Numbered from the stretch's first letter, positions 35,172 through 43,885 are shown. The stretch: 64,000 bases of DNA from Lachnospiraceae bacterium UBA1683 (GCA_002320245.1 DCKD01000013.1:32593-96592); one strand, 5' to 3'. Translations and numbers: made by a program. Notes: generated by a model not told the origin, from the sequence alone.

Positions 35172-35198
35172 GTCACTCATTATACCATTGTTCGCATG

Positions 35199-35239
35199 AA
35201 AAAAAAACGGGATAATGTATTTTTCATTCACATTATCCC
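35199..35239 (-). terminator. Rho-independent terminator upstream of sua5
   Basis: Minus strand: GGGATAATGT and ACATTATCCC pair around an 11-base loop and are followed by nine T. It terminates transcripts coming from cwlD and separates them from the sua5-upp-comEB genes. Confidence 0.9.
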
Positions 35240-35350
35240 ATCTCTCATTCCATGCCTGAATTCCATCTGCGATTACTTTTTCACATATTTTCCCTCTTTG
35301 GCGGGCAAATAACAACGATTCCTAGATAAAAGCTGATTGATTTCGAACAA

Positions 35351-36112
35351 TCATTTAACGGTTTCACAATACTTCTCTACCCCATCACAGATTGCTTCCG
35401 CAAGTTTTTCCTGATACTCTTCTGTCACAAGCCGTTCTGCCTCTTCCCTGTTACTTAGGAATCCACACTCTACAATAATCACCGGGGCCTCCGTCCGTTT
35501 CAACATATAATATGTATCATTTGCTTTTGCCTGCCGCCTGTTCTCCGGATCCACCGCCAGAAGCGCTTCCTGCATCACTTCTGCCGCCTGTTTTCCCGCC
35601 TGCGAATGAGTAAAATAAAATACCTGTGCGCCATGAATACTTTCCTGTTCATAACTATTCTGATGAACGCTGACCGCCAGCACCGGTTTTTTTTCATTAA
35701 TAATATCAACCCGTGTCTTCATATCCTCTATCTTGGAATCTGCCAGCCCCTGCTCATCCTGCCGTGTCATAACCACCTTAAACCCTTTTTCCTGTAACCC
35801 TTTTTCTACTTTCTTTGCAATCTCAAGATTTACATCCTTCTCCAGTGCACCATTAATTCCTACTTTTCCCGGATCCCCGCCGCCGTGGCCACTGTCCACA
35901 ACGACCATAGCTGATGCCAAATTCCCGCTTGTTTCTGCATCCTCCGCTTTTTCCTGATTCTCGTTTGTTTCTTCTTTTTCGGTAATTACCTGTTTATACA
36001 GGTACACTCCCAGCTTCTGACTTCCCGCAGCGATTCCGGCTAAAAGGAGAATCATCAGAATTATCCTCAGTTTTTTCCACATCCATCTTACCTTGTCTGA
36101 AAACTTTTCCAC
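35351..36112 (-). CDS. cwlD: N-acetylmuramoyl-L-alanine amidase, CwlD-like
   Basis: In spore formers CwlD removes peptide side chains to make muramic lactam in the spore cortex. The 253 residues have an N-terminal helix (about 12-32) and an Amidase_3 domain. Zinc ligands are in VVVDSGHGG, the Glu in LEKDVNLEI, and VSVHQNS; the catalytic Glu is in IVECGFLSN. The start is GTG at 36112, directly behind the T-run of the upstream terminator; an ATG ten codons in is an alternative. Confidence 0.85.
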   Translation of the reverse strand: MEKFSDKVRWMWKKLRIILMILLLAGIAAGSQKLGVYLYKQVITEKEETNENQEKAEDAETSGNLASAMVVVDSGHGGGDPGKVGINGALEKDVNLEIAKKVEKGLQEKGFKVVMTRQDEQGLADSKIEDMKTRVDIINEKKPVLAVSVHQNSYEQESIHGAQVFYFTHSQAGKQAAEVMQEALLAVDPENRRQAKANDTYYMLKRTEAPVIIVECGFLSNREEAERLVTEEYQEKLAEAICDGVEKYCETVK

Positions 36113-36165
36113 AAAAAAACATCCCTTTCCACATATATATCAAATATATGCAGAAAAAGGATGTT
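36113..36165 (-). terminator. Terminator of the GH18/SH3 gene
   Basis: Minus strand: AACATCC through CATATAT pairs with ATATATGTGGAAAGGGATGTT (split arms, some mismatches), followed by TTTTTTT. The T-run touches the GTG start of the amidase gene. Confidence 0.7.
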
Positions 36166-36194
36166 TATTTCACTATACTGTTTAGGGCGGGCCG

Positions 36195-38216
36195 CTAATT
36201 CACATACTGAAGAATCAAATCCCACACACCGGAATTCTCCCAGCCGAGTTTCCACTCCGCAACACCTGCCAGATTATCACGCTTAACCAATTTGAGTTTT
36301 TCTTCCAGAGATGCATTGTCCTCCAGCCATATCTTATATGTGCCGCCGTCAGCTTCCCACTGCGCATAATTCTGTTTTGCAGTATCGTCCCATTCAGCCT
36401 GTACTCCGGCATCCTGTATTACCTGCTGTGCCTCATCCATTCCCAACGCCGTACTGCTTACTTTATTTGCATAATCAGCCGCCTCGGTTCCCTCTTCGGC
36501 AGCCAACTCTTCTTCTGTCTTCGGTGTCTCAAACCACAATCTTGTATAAAGAGGAATTCCTGCTACCAGTTTTTCCTTCGGAACGCTCTTTGCTGCCTCT
36601 GTCAGTCCATCGTTTACATATGTATACGATGCAACTGAACCTGCCTCGTAAGAACCTTCTGTATGCTCATCATAGCCCATGATAATGATGTAATCTGCTA
36701 CAATTCCCTGTTCTTTTAAATCATAATGTTCGTTATATGGCTGCGGAACATAATTGTCTATGGAAAAGACAAGTCCGTTCTGTCTGCACTTTACAGACAG
36801 TTCCCTCACGAACTGGATATAGTGCTCACCGCATTCACCGGAAATCAGTTCAAAATCCAAATTAATTCCGTCAATCCCCGTCTGTAGCGCTGCCGCAATT
36901 ACCTGATTAATCAGATTCTCCCGTTTTGATGTATAACTGAGCACCTGATATGTTTCATCGTAACTGCTTATTCCACCATGAAAATCTCTTAACGTTGCCC
37001 ACACATCCAGATTCGACTGATGTGCATAATTCACATAATCCACACTTGCCATCGAGGTCAGATTACCGTCAGTATCCGCAATAGTAAACCATGTCGGCGC
37101 AATGGTCGTCAGCCCTTTTGTGCTCGCAATTGTCTCCAGGACATAACTGTTGGCGTCCGCGTTTTCTACATTATGCCATGCCATATTTATGGTATGGTTT
37201 ACAGAAATATTGCTGTACTGCGGTTCTTCGAACGCTCTATCCGTAGTCTCTTTCCGAACTTTCTTCAATGCGTTACTCTTCACATATCCGATAAATCCAT
37301 CCTTCGTCGCAACCTTTCTCCAGTTACCTTCTTCTTCCAGTACAGTAACCTTATCCGACTTGCTGACTTCCGTCAAAATCGGGCTTTTCACACCGCCCTG
37401 ATAGCGGATCTGTGTGTCCCGCTTCAGCACCGCTGTATGAATCGTTCCCCATCTGCACGTAATTGCAGCTCGGTTTGGATTCTCATACACATTATAGTCC
37501 ATGTTCGTATACTGCTGGATAAATGGAAGTGCAATGTATGCCGTCCGTCCCTCTGTTTTCAGGATTGTATAACTTTCACTTTTCTTCTCTGTTATCTCTG
37601 TATAATCTTTGCTTCCTACCGCAACAGAAACATTGCCGTTCGGTAATGTATACAGCATGATACTTTCATTTGGGTCCCAGTAGAACCGTTCATTGATGTA
37701 CTTTCTGACGACAGAGTATTCTACATATGCCTCACCGTCAATCATCTTGCCAACGGAATTATCATCCTCGCCTTTTATTACTTCGTTATTTACAATTACT
37801 GCCAGGTCGTCTTCACTTGTAATTCCATAATATTGTTCTAAATCGGCCTTCTCTTTTGATGAACCGTACTTGTTCCAAATAAAGAAAAATCCGCATCCAG
37901 CAATCAGTAACACCGCGAGTAATATCACTCTGATTATAAGATTCTGTTTTCTCCGTCTCGCACGACTGCTTCTTTTTCGAGTCCGCACACCTGCATTTAC
38001 GTTCCCCGGTCCTGCGCCCTGAGATCTTGTTCCCTGAGATCTTGCTCTCTGAGAACCTGCTCCCTGAGGTCTTGTCTCACGGATTCCCGTTCCACGGCGC
38101 CCTGATTTTGCTGCCCCCTGAGACCTCTGCTGCTGTGCATACCGCCTTCCTGCTTCTTCACGCGGCACTCTTCGCTCCGTCGCTCCTGTACGATTGCTCT
38201 TTTCTCTTTCGTCCAT
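36195..38216 (-). CDS. Membrane-anchored GH18 glycosidase with SH3 domain
   Basis: The 673-residue protein starts with an Arg/Gln/Gly-rich cytoplasmic tail (1-92) containing repeats such as GARSQGTRSQGAG-like runs, then a helix (94-113). Outside are a copper-amine-oxidase-type N-terminal-like segment (about 150-260), an SH3 domain (LTEVSKSDKVTVLEEEGNW) and a GH18 domain with the catalytic motif DGINLDFELISGE. The relatives are spore cortex glucosaminidases such as YaaH/SleL. The neighbours cwlD and spore genes fit a peptidoglycan role. The DNA of the tail has short tandem repeats. AGGAGG precedes the start. Confidence 0.85.
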   Translation of the reverse strand: MDEREKSNRTGATERRVPREEAGRRYAQQQRSQGAAKSGRRGTGIRETRPQGAGSQRARSQGTRSQGAGPGNVNAGVRTRKRSSRARRRKQNLIIRVILLAVLLIAGCGFFFIWNKYGSSKEKADLEQYYGITSEDDLAVIVNNEVIKGEDDNSVGKMIDGEAYVEYSVVRKYINERFYWDPNESIMLYTLPNGNVSVAVGSKDYTEITEKKSESYTILKTEGRTAYIALPFIQQYTNMDYNVYENPNRAAITCRWGTIHTAVLKRDTQIRYQGGVKSPILTEVSKSDKVTVLEEEGNWRKVATKDGFIGYVKSNALKKVRKETTDRAFEEPQYSNISVNHTINMAWHNVENADANSYVLETIASTKGLTTIAPTWFTIADTDGNLTSMASVDYVNYAHQSNLDVWATLRDFHGGISSYDETYQVLSYTSKRENLINQVIAAALQTGIDGINLDFELISGECGEHYIQFVRELSVKCRQNGLVFSIDNYVPQPYNEHYDLKEQGIVADYIIIMGYDEHTEGSYEAGSVASYTYVNDGLTEAAKSVPKEKLVAGIPLYTRLWFETPKTEEELAAEEGTEAADYANKVSSTALGMDEAQQVIQDAGVQAEWDDTAKQNYAQWEADGGTYKIWLEDNASLEEKLKLVKRDNLAGVAEWKLGWENSGVWDLILQYVN

Positions 38217-38237
38217 AGCGTACCTCCTATTAGAGCA

Positions 38238-38246
38238 ATTATATCA
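38238..38246 (-). promoter_or_regulatory. Extended -10 promoter of the GH18 gene
   Basis: Minus strand TGATATAAT fits TGN-TATAAT. The -35 region is weak. It lies about 20 bases before the start codon, leaving a very short leader. Confidence 0.5.
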
Positions 38247-38272
38247 TACTATATAGTCTGAAATAAAGGGGT

Positions 38273-38509
38273 TTACCACGGTTTATGTTCTTTTTTCCTG
38301 CTGATATTCACAAAAGAAAGTGATTCTATATGTCCTTCCGTATCCATCTCATAGTCCCGCATATAACTCCCGGCTTCCCTTGTCATTAGTTCTCTCACTA
38401 CCTGCATCGGGCTTGCATGGTTTCCGTCAATCAGAATACAGACGCCGCTCCTCTCATAGTTTTCCAGTTCTGTATAAATATCTTCGTAACTTGCCTTTGT
38501 CCGTCTCAT
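38273..38509 (-). CDS. Small hypothetical protein
   Basis: The 78 residues begin MRRTKASYEDIYTELENYE and contain LIDGNHASPMQVVRELMTRE. It is soluble, charged, with no membrane helix or cysteine pair. AGAGGAG lies about 8 bases before ATG at 38509; a longer frame to 38557 has no site. I do not recognise the family. It precedes the GH18 gene on the same strand, separated by the GH18 promoter. Confidence 0.55.
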   Translation of the reverse strand: MRRTKASYEDIYTELENYERSGVCILIDGNHASPMQVVRELMTREAGSYMRDYEMDTEGHIESLSFVNISRKKEHKPW

Positions 38510-38987
38510 TTGTTCCGCTCCTCTCTCTGCTGATTCTGATAGATAGGCATTCTGCATGAAATCTGCTTTACGGAGGTTTGTGACATGCCGACAGACTGTG
38601 CAGACAGAAGACAGTACGAATCATGCAGTGAATTTTCCATTATTTTCTGCTGTACTTGTCCCGAATCCTGGACCTGAATCGCTGAATCGTTTTGAAATCT
38701 TATATTTAATTAAGAATAAGACTCGTCTTCAGAATCATTTCGAAATCCTACGATTAAGATTGTATCTCAATGAATGAAATTTATTCTCCTTTCGTATATA
38801 TATTTATCTATCAAGAAATACTATCTTCTGTACTTGCCATTATAGGAATCTCTTCTGCCGATTTCAATGTGTTTATTGTTTGCAACTACTGTGGATTTGT
38901 TGATAAGTATGTTTTTTCTTTACATATTCAGTATTTTTGTTTATACTGATAGTGAGAAGTTATATCAAAATGTGAGGATGTGATCAT
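38510..38987. other. Intergenic region before mecA
   Basis: No gene is seen apart from the mecA promoter at 38919-38947. Two AT-rich near-repeats (TTTTGAAATCTTA-like and TTTCGAAATCCTA-like, about 38690-38760) are present but have no clear role. Confidence 0.5.
38919..38947 (+). promoter_or_regulatory. Sigma-A promoter of mecA
   Basis: TTTACA (38919-38924), 17 bases, TATACT (38942-38947), giving a leader of about 35 bases. Confidence 0.75.
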
Positions 38988-39719
38988 ATGAAAATTGAAA
39001 AACTAAACGACAATCAAATTCGTTGTACATTGACACATGCCGATTTGGCAGCACGCCATTTGAAATTAAGTGAACTCGCATATGGTACGGACAAAGCCAA
39101 GTCACTCTTTCGAGATATGATGCAGCAGGCATCTTTTGACTTTGGTTTTGAAGCCGACGATATTCCACTGATGATAGAGGCAATTCCGGCATCTTCTGAT
39201 TCTATTGTACTGATTATTACAAAAGTAGAGGATCCCGAAGAACTGGATACCAGATTTTCAAAATTTACTTCTGTAGGAGACGGCGACGCCGGTGCGGCAG
39301 AATCTTTTAGTAAACTGGAGGGTGCCGATGAGCTCCTCGATTTACTCAACAAGGTAAAGGATGCCGCGGTAAGTGTTGCCCCGGCTACACCTGATGCTGC
39401 TGTGGCTCCATTAAATGTGAAGTTGTTTTCCTTTGAAAATATTGACCTTGTCATTCGGATGTCCGGGCTAATCGGACCGCTCTATCAGGGCGCGAATACC
39501 CTGTACCGCGATAATGAAAATGGCATTTATGTTCTGGCGCTTACACAGTCCGAACACACAAGCAACGAATTTAATAAAATCTGCAACATGCTCTCCGAAT
39601 ATGGAACGCCGGAAAAGGTATCCCCTGCGATACTTGCTTTTCTGGAGGAACATTGCGGGATTATTGTATCAGCCGATGCTGTACAAAAGCTCTCGGAGAT
39701 AGCATCTGCAAAGCTATAG
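38988..39719 (+). CDS. mecA: MecA-like ClpC adaptor protein
   Basis: MecA proteins deliver substrates to ClpCP for breakdown. The 243 residues have the two-domain layout: an N-terminal substrate domain starting MKIEKLNDNQIRCTLTHADL, an alanine-rich linker (about 118-140), and a C-terminal ClpC-binding domain (VKLFSFENIDLVIRMSGLI and YVLALTQSEHTSNEFNKIC). Length is normal. GAGG lies about ten bases before the ATG. A hairpin terminator follows. Confidence 0.88.
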   Translation: MKIEKLNDNQIRCTLTHADLAARHLKLSELAYGTDKAKSLFRDMMQQASFDFGFEADDIPLMIEAIPASSDSIVLIITKVEDPEELDTRFSKFTSVGDGDAGAAESFSKLEGADELLDLLNKVKDAAVSVAPATPDAAVAPLNVKLFSFENIDLVIRMSGLIGPLYQGANTLYRDNENGIYVLALTQSEHTSNEFNKICNMLSEYGTPEKVSPAILAFLEEHCGIIVSADAVQKLSEIASAKL

Positions 39720-39765
39720 GCGGGCAGCGGAGCACATTGGGGATATCCGCCCGACTTATATAATA

Positions 39766-39807
39766 GAAAAACGTCCGGGGTTTGAGAGAACTTCGGACGT
39801 TTTTTCT
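39766..39807 (+). terminator. Terminator of mecA
   Basis: GAAAAACGTCCG pairs with CGGACGTTTTTTC, loop of about 15 bases, T-run of six on the plus strand. It also serves the convergent DUF1858 gene. Confidence 0.85.
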
Positions 39808-39826
39808 ATATTATAAGATTTATAGT

Positions 39827-40036
39827 TTATTTTCCTGCTGCTGTCATTGCTGCATTAATTTTCTCAACAAGCAAATCCGCATCTATACCATGAACCATAG
39901 CAGCTTCTTCCAGAGATTCCATCTGTGCGGATGGGCATCCAAGACAGTGCATTCCAATCTCCATCAGGATTGGTGCAGATTCTGGAAATACATTCAGTAA
40001 TTCACCAATTGTTGTTGTTTTTGCAATCTGTGCCAT
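39827..40036 (-). CDS. DUF1858 protein (hybrid-cluster-associated redox disulfide type)
   Basis: The 69-residue protein has the DUF1858 layout: TTTIGELLNVFPESAPIL followed by MHCLGCPSAQMESLEEAA, with a C-x2-C pair at a helix start. These small proteins are linked to redox and iron-sulfur metabolism; the exact role is unknown. AGGAGG precedes the ATG. It lies beside the DnaA-box region. Confidence 0.88.
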   Translation of the reverse strand: MAQIAKTTTIGELLNVFPESAPILMEIGMHCLGCPSAQMESLEEAAMVHGIDADLLVEKINAAMTAAGK

Positions 40037-40279
40037 TTTTATTTCCTCCTTTTGTTCCGTGTTTTCTTATTATAATCCTATATCCAGAATTTATCAACTC
40101 CATATAAGCAAAATATGTGTGACTTTTCTGAATTGTCCATTCAATTTATTCCACTTTTAGACTACTCAAAAGTCAACATTTTTTCTCCTTTTTTTCGACA
40201 AATATAGGTTTTCATAATAACTAACCAAAACGTTCGTTCTTTTTTCACCCTAAGTAATTCACATAAATGTGGGTTTTTT

Positions 40280-40780
40280 GTGTGGATAATGTGGATAACT
40301 TTGAAAAAATCTACAGTTTTCCACGTTTTTTGAAGTTTCGAGTGTGGATAAGTTGAAAACTTCTTCTTTAATGATTTCGACATCTTTTTACAAATTTGTG
40401 CATTTTGCTATTTCAATATTTCTCCTTGACGTAACATTAACAGGTTATTGTATACACACTGTTTTTAAAATATCTGTTAATTATTCTGTTATCTGTAAAT
40501 AAATAGACACCCGCATAATCTGATGCAGATGCCTGTGATTTCATTCGTCTCTATTCATATTTTTATCATGTGCTTGCGGCTTTTACCGGAAAATTGTGGA
40601 TAATTGGGCTGTCCTCTGTGGATAAGCAGTTGTTCCACTGTGAATAATCCGCATATATACCGTGAATAAACATCACAAATCCTGTTGATAACGTGAAAAC
40701 AGAATGTGGATAAGTTGTGGATAACTCTGTTTCAACATCCCGTAAACGGCGTATTTAAGGCATTTTTTGATTGTGAATAA
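40280..40780. promoter_or_regulatory. Cluster of seven perfect DnaA boxes
   Basis: TGTGGATAA, the complement of the DnaA box TTATCCACA, occurs perfectly at 40280, 40289, 40343, 40595, 40617, 40705 and 40716 (first base given), all in the same orientation. Single-mismatch copies lie at 40639, 40683 and 40772. Two groups flank an AT-rich stretch (about 40380-40560). No dnaA or dnaN gene is in the window. It may be a DnaA-binding cluster that controls initiation or neighbouring genes, or part of an origin. Confidence 0.8.
40426..40454 (+). promoter_or_regulatory. Possible promoter between the DnaA-box groups
   Basis: TTGACG (40426-40431), 17 bases, TGTATA (40449-40454). No gene follows on the plus strand for 1.7 kb, so a non-coding transcript or chance match are both possible. 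Confidence 0.3.
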
Positions 40781-40792
40781 CTTTTACTTATG

Positions 40793-41737
40793 TTACAGTA
40801 CTCTTCGAACTGTAATAATTGGTGCATAAGTTGCGCTGCATATCCCAATTCCATCATTTTCATTCATGGCATTGACGATATTTCCATCTCCCATATATAG
40901 CCCCACATGCCCGTCATAGAGCACAAGGTCTCCTGGCTGCGCCTGTTCATAACTCACTTCCTGACCAACATTTTCCATATCCCAAGTGGTACGTGGAAGG
41001 CTGATTCCAAAATTGGCGTATACAGATTGCACAAAACCAGAGCAATCTGCTCCATTTGTCAGGCTTGTGCCGCCCCATACATAAGGATTTCCTATAAATT
41101 GACATGCGAAATCAATGATTGTCTGACCGTCAATTGAGGATGCAGGCGATGCCGCCGTCTCCTGTGCATCGTCTGATGGCACTCCTGAGTTTTGTGCATC
41201 CGTTTGCTGTGCTACTGTGTCCTGTACCGCTGCGCTTTCTGACTCTCCATCTGAACTCACATGTTCCACAAGTACCCAGTCGCCGGATACCCATCCAGCC
41301 ATACCATTCGCCTCAATCGGATACCAGCCTGCTACCGGCTCTCCACTCACTTCAAATGACTGGTTTTGGACGACCTGTGTTAAAATCGGAAAATTCGTGC
41401 TCTGCCCACTCCTGACATTCAGCACATCTGCCACAACCGTTACGTTTGTTTTTTCATATTTCGGGGCGTCTTCAAAGAAAGTTGCATCACTTACACTGGA
41501 AACCGCCCCGTCTAAATACTCACCCTTGTTTGTTGGTACTATATTCAGCTCAATATTATTCTTTACATTTGTCTCATAACATTCTGTCAGTACCGATTCG
41601 ATTCCTGCAATCGGCAGCGGCGACACTGTTTGTTCACTTGCCTCAGCCGCATGAACCGGCATTGCGCTCCCCGGAATCATGATTGCTCCTGCCAGGGCAG
41701 ATACAATCAGTTTTTGCTTTATGTGTACGTTTTTCAT
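40793..41737 (-). CDS. Secreted NlpC/P60 peptidoglycan hydrolase with SH3 domain
   Basis: The 314-residue protein has a signal peptide (1-30, ending VHA-A), an SH3 domain (about 98-160, ADVLNVRSGQSTNFPIL and GWVSGDWVLV), a serine/alanine linker and a C-terminal NlpC/P60 domain. The catalytic Cys is in NGADCSGFVQSVY and the His in YDGHVGLYMG. The third polar residue, usually His, is Asn (NIVNAMNE). It should cut stem peptides in the cell wall. A consensus promoter drives it. AGGAGG precedes the ATG. Confidence 0.92.
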   Translation of the reverse strand: MKNVHIKQKLIVSALAGAIMIPGSAMPVHAAEASEQTVSPLPIAGIESVLTECYETNVKNNIELNIVPTNKGEYLDGAVSSVSDATFFEDAPKYEKTNVTVVADVLNVRSGQSTNFPILTQVVQNQSFEVSGEPVAGWYPIEANGMAGWVSGDWVLVEHVSSDGESESAAVQDTVAQQTDAQNSGVPSDDAQETAASPASSIDGQTIIDFACQFIGNPYVWGGTSLTNGADCSGFVQSVYANFGISLPRTTWDMENVGQEVSYEQAQPGDLVLYDGHVGLYMGDGNIVNAMNENDGIGICSATYAPIITVRRVL

Positions 41738-41819
41738 ATAAAACCTCCTTGTTGTTTCTGTCTTTATCTTTTGTAGGAAGTTCTAATTGTTACACATTTG
41801 TTAACTTTGTTACAATATG

Positions 41820-41848
41820 ATTATATCAGTGTATATAACCAATGTCAA
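41820..41848 (-). promoter_or_regulatory. Consensus sigma-A promoter of the NlpC/P60 gene
   Basis: Minus strand TTGACA (41848-41843), exactly 17 bases, TATAAT (41825-41820), with a TGA before the -10. All twelve consensus bases match, so strong constitutive expression is expected. Confidence 0.85.
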
Positions 41849-42041
41849 TGATTTTATCCATATTTTCATTTTCAAAGCATGACACATAGCGCCAAAATAT
41901 TATTTTTATTTTGTTTTTGTTAAATATTTTGTAATATCTTAGCGACCTTTATTCCACTTTGTCTTCTATTTTATAAATATTTTATTTAGTCTGAACCTAC
42001 ATTTCAAAAATTTTTCACAAACAAGTTCTATTATATATAAG

Positions 42042-42115
42042 AAGAAATGGCAAGCTAGGAACGTTTTAAAAAGATTAACAAGAAATGATAAGCTGAGAAT
42101 GTTTTAAAAAGATTT
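42042..42115. repeat. 36-bp direct repeat upstream of the fur-type gene
   Basis: Bases 42042-42077 and 42080-42115 share about 30 of 36 positions, with the common end GTTTTAAAAAGATT. They sit directly upstream of the promoter at 42137, so a regulator-binding role is possible. Confidence 0.6.
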
Positions 42116-42136
42116 GGAAAAAATATAAAAAAACTA

Positions 42137-42165
42137 TTGACATTTCCAATCAAATCGATTATATT
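42137..42165 (+). promoter_or_regulatory. Sigma-A promoter of the fur-type/rubrerythrin unit
   Basis: TTGACA (42137-42142), 17 bases, TATATT (42160-42165). It lies just before the possible Per box at 42182-42196. Confidence 0.75.
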
Positions 42166-42181
42166 TTAATTACAGTAATTG

Positions 42182-42196
42182 TTACTATTATTGTTA
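42182..42196 (+). promoter_or_regulatory. Possible Per/Fur box
   Basis: TTACTATTATTGTTA matches about 10 of 14 fixed positions of the Per box TTATAATNATTATAA and lies just downstream of the -10 box, where a repressor would block transcription of its own gene. Confidence 0.4.
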
Positions 42197-42218
42197 TGTT
42201 TTGAAAGGAGAAGCCGCT

Positions 42219-42614
42219 TTGGCAACATTAAAATACAGCCGGCAGCGTGAATCCATTAAACATTTTCTGGCGACAACGAAAGAACATCCAACTGCCGACA
42301 TGGTTTATACACATGTCAAGGAGGAATTTCCGAATATCAGTCTTGGCACAGTATATAGAAATCTGAACCTGCTGACGGATATCGGTGAGGCAATGAAGAT
42401 TACTACTCCAGACGGAGCCGACAGATTTGATGGGTGCGTTCAGCCACACAATCATTTTTTCTGCACAGAATGCAGACGGGTTCTTGACCTTGAACTCGAC
42501 ATGAAAAATATCGAGAAGATTAACAAGGCCGCCGCTGAGAATTTTGACGGCATCATAGAATCCAGTAATACTATTTTTTATGGTAAATGCGGTGACTGCA
42601 TCAAAAAGTCATAA
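42219..42614 (+). CDS. perR: Fur-family repressor, PerR-like
   Basis: The 131-residue regulator has a winged-helix domain (ADMVYTHVKEEFPNISLGT, then VYRNLNLLTDIGEAMKI). Metal ligands are in PHNHFFCTECRRVLDLELD, and a second cysteine pair in YGKCGDCIKKS gives the structural zinc site. The following rubrerythrin genes make a peroxide-sensing PerR role more likely than iron-sensing Fur. The start is TTG at 42219 with AAAGGAG at nine bases; a TTG at 42201 would put that site inside the gene. Confidence 0.88.
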   Translation: MATLKYSRQRESIKHFLATTKEHPTADMVYTHVKEEFPNISLGTVYRNLNLLTDIGEAMKITTPDGADRFDGCVQPHNHFFCTECRRVLDLELDMKNIEKINKAAAENFDGIIESSNTIFYGKCGDCIKKS

Positions 42615-42651
42615 AATAAATTTTAATTTAAAGAAAAGGAGAACAAAAATT

Positions 42652-43194
42652 ATGAAAAAATTTGTATGTACAGTATGCGGATATGTTTACGAAGGAGAAG
42701 CTGCACCAGAAAAATGTCCAGTTTGCGGTGTTGGCGCTGATAAGTTTAAAGAGCAGACAGGAGAAAAAGAATGGGCTGCAGAGCACGTTGTAGGTGTAGC
42801 TAAAGGTGTTAGCGAAGATATTGTTGCTGACCTGAGAGCAAACTTCGAAGGAGAATGTTCAGAAGTTGGTATGTATCTTGCAATGGCAAGAGTTGCTCAC
42901 AGAGAAGGTTATCCGGAAATCGGTCTGTACTGGGAAAAAGCTGCTTACGAAGAGGCTGAGCACGCAGCAAAATTTGCTGAACTGCTTGGTGAAGTCGTAA
43001 CAGACAGCACAAAGAAAAACCTTGAGATGAGAATTGACGCTGAAAACGGTGCTACAGCCGGTAAATTCGACCTTGCAAAACGTGCAAAAGCTGCTAATCT
43101 GGACGCAATCCATGATACAGTTCACGAGATGGCAAGAGACGAGGCTCGCCACGGAAAAGCATTCGAAGGGCTCCTGAAGAGATACTTTGGCTAA
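42652..43194 (+). CDS. Reverse rubrerythrin (NADH peroxidase type)
   Basis: The 180-residue protein has the rubredoxin domain first (FVCTVCGYVYEGE and KCPVCGVGADKF, residues 1-35) and the di-iron four-helix domain second, with EGECSEVGMYLAMA, YEEAEHAAKFAEL and DEARHGKAFEGL. This order is the mark of reverse rubrerythrins, which reduce hydrogen peroxide in strict anaerobes. It lies 37 bases after perR and is probably under its control. AAAAGGAG precedes the ATG. Confidence 0.93.
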   Translation: MKKFVCTVCGYVYEGEAAPEKCPVCGVGADKFKEQTGEKEWAAEHVVGVAKGVSEDIVADLRANFEGECSEVGMYLAMARVAHREGYPEIGLYWEKAAYEEAEHAAKFAELLGEVVTDSTKKNLEMRIDAENGATAGKFDLAKRAKAANLDAIHDTVHEMARDEARHGKAFEGLLKRYFG

Positions 43195-43259
43195 GATACT
43201 TTAGTCAAAATAGAATAGTTTGATTAAAAATAATTCTTAAAACTTTTTCTTCAATATAT

Positions 43260-43298
43260 AAAAAAGGTGTATCAGTTATGTCTGTTGCACCTTTTTTG
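43260..43298 (+). terminator. Terminator between the two rubrerythrin genes
   Basis: AAAAAAGGTG pairs with CACCTTTTTT around a 19-base loop, ending in a T-run. It should cut transcription before rbr, at least partly. Confidence 0.75.
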
Positions 43299-43336
43299 GA
43301 AAAATAACATTTACTAATTACAAGGAGGATGTAAAT

Positions 43337-43873
43337 ATGTCAAAATATGATGGAACCAAAACAGCGAAAAACCTGATGGAAGCATTTTCCGGAGAATCTC
43401 AGGCACGTAATAAATATACATATTACGCATCTGCCGCAAGAAAAGCCGGATATGTACAAATGGCAAATATTTTTGAAGAAACGGCGGGCCAGGAAAAAGA
43501 GCATGCAAAAATGTGGTTTAAAGAACTCCACGGAATCGGAACGGTAGAAGAAAACCTCGCGGATGCCGCCGCCGGTGAGAATTATGAATGGACCGATATG
43601 TATTCCCGTATGGCTGATGACGCAGAAGCAGAAGGATTCTCCGAACTTGCAGAAAAATTCAGAGGTGTTGCAAAAGTTGAGGCTGCTCATGAGGCACGAT
43701 ACAACAAACTCTTAGAGCACTTCAGGGCAGGAGAAACATTCAAAGGTGACGCACCGCTCGGATGGAAATGTGGAAACTGCGGATATATTTACGAAGGAGA
43801 GGAAGCTCCGGAAGTATGTCCGGTATGTGCGCACCCCAAAGCTTATTTTGAACGAAAAGCCGAGAATTACTAA
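43337..43873 (+). CDS. rbr: Rubrerythrin
   Basis: The 178-residue protein has the classical order: a ferritin-like di-iron domain (FSGESQARNKYTYYASAA, EETAGQEKEHAKMW, then KVEAAHEARYNKLL) followed by a C-terminal rubredoxin domain (WKCGNCGYIYEGEEAPEVCP and CAHPKAYF). It reduces hydrogen peroxide. AGGAGG precedes the ATG. It is the third gene of the peroxide group, behind a terminator, so it may have its own promoter or depend on read-through. Confidence 0.95.
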   Translation: MSKYDGTKTAKNLMEAFSGESQARNKYTYYASAARKAGYVQMANIFEETAGQEKEHAKMWFKELHGIGTVEENLADAAAGENYEWTDMYSRMADDAEAEGFSELAEKFRGVAKVEAAHEARYNKLLEHFRAGETFKGDAPLGWKCGNCGYIYEGEEAPEVCPVCAHPKAYFERKAENY

Positions 43874-43885
43874 ACAATACACTTA

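Noticed and set aside
40162..40383. Minus-strand frame across the first DnaA-box group
   Set aside because: It has no ribosome site and its repeated residues simply reflect the repeated 9-mers.
40280..40780. Calling the DnaA-box cluster the chromosomal origin
   Set aside because: No dnaA, dnaN, recF or rpmH is in the window and strand bias of genes does not switch here, so I report only a box cluster.
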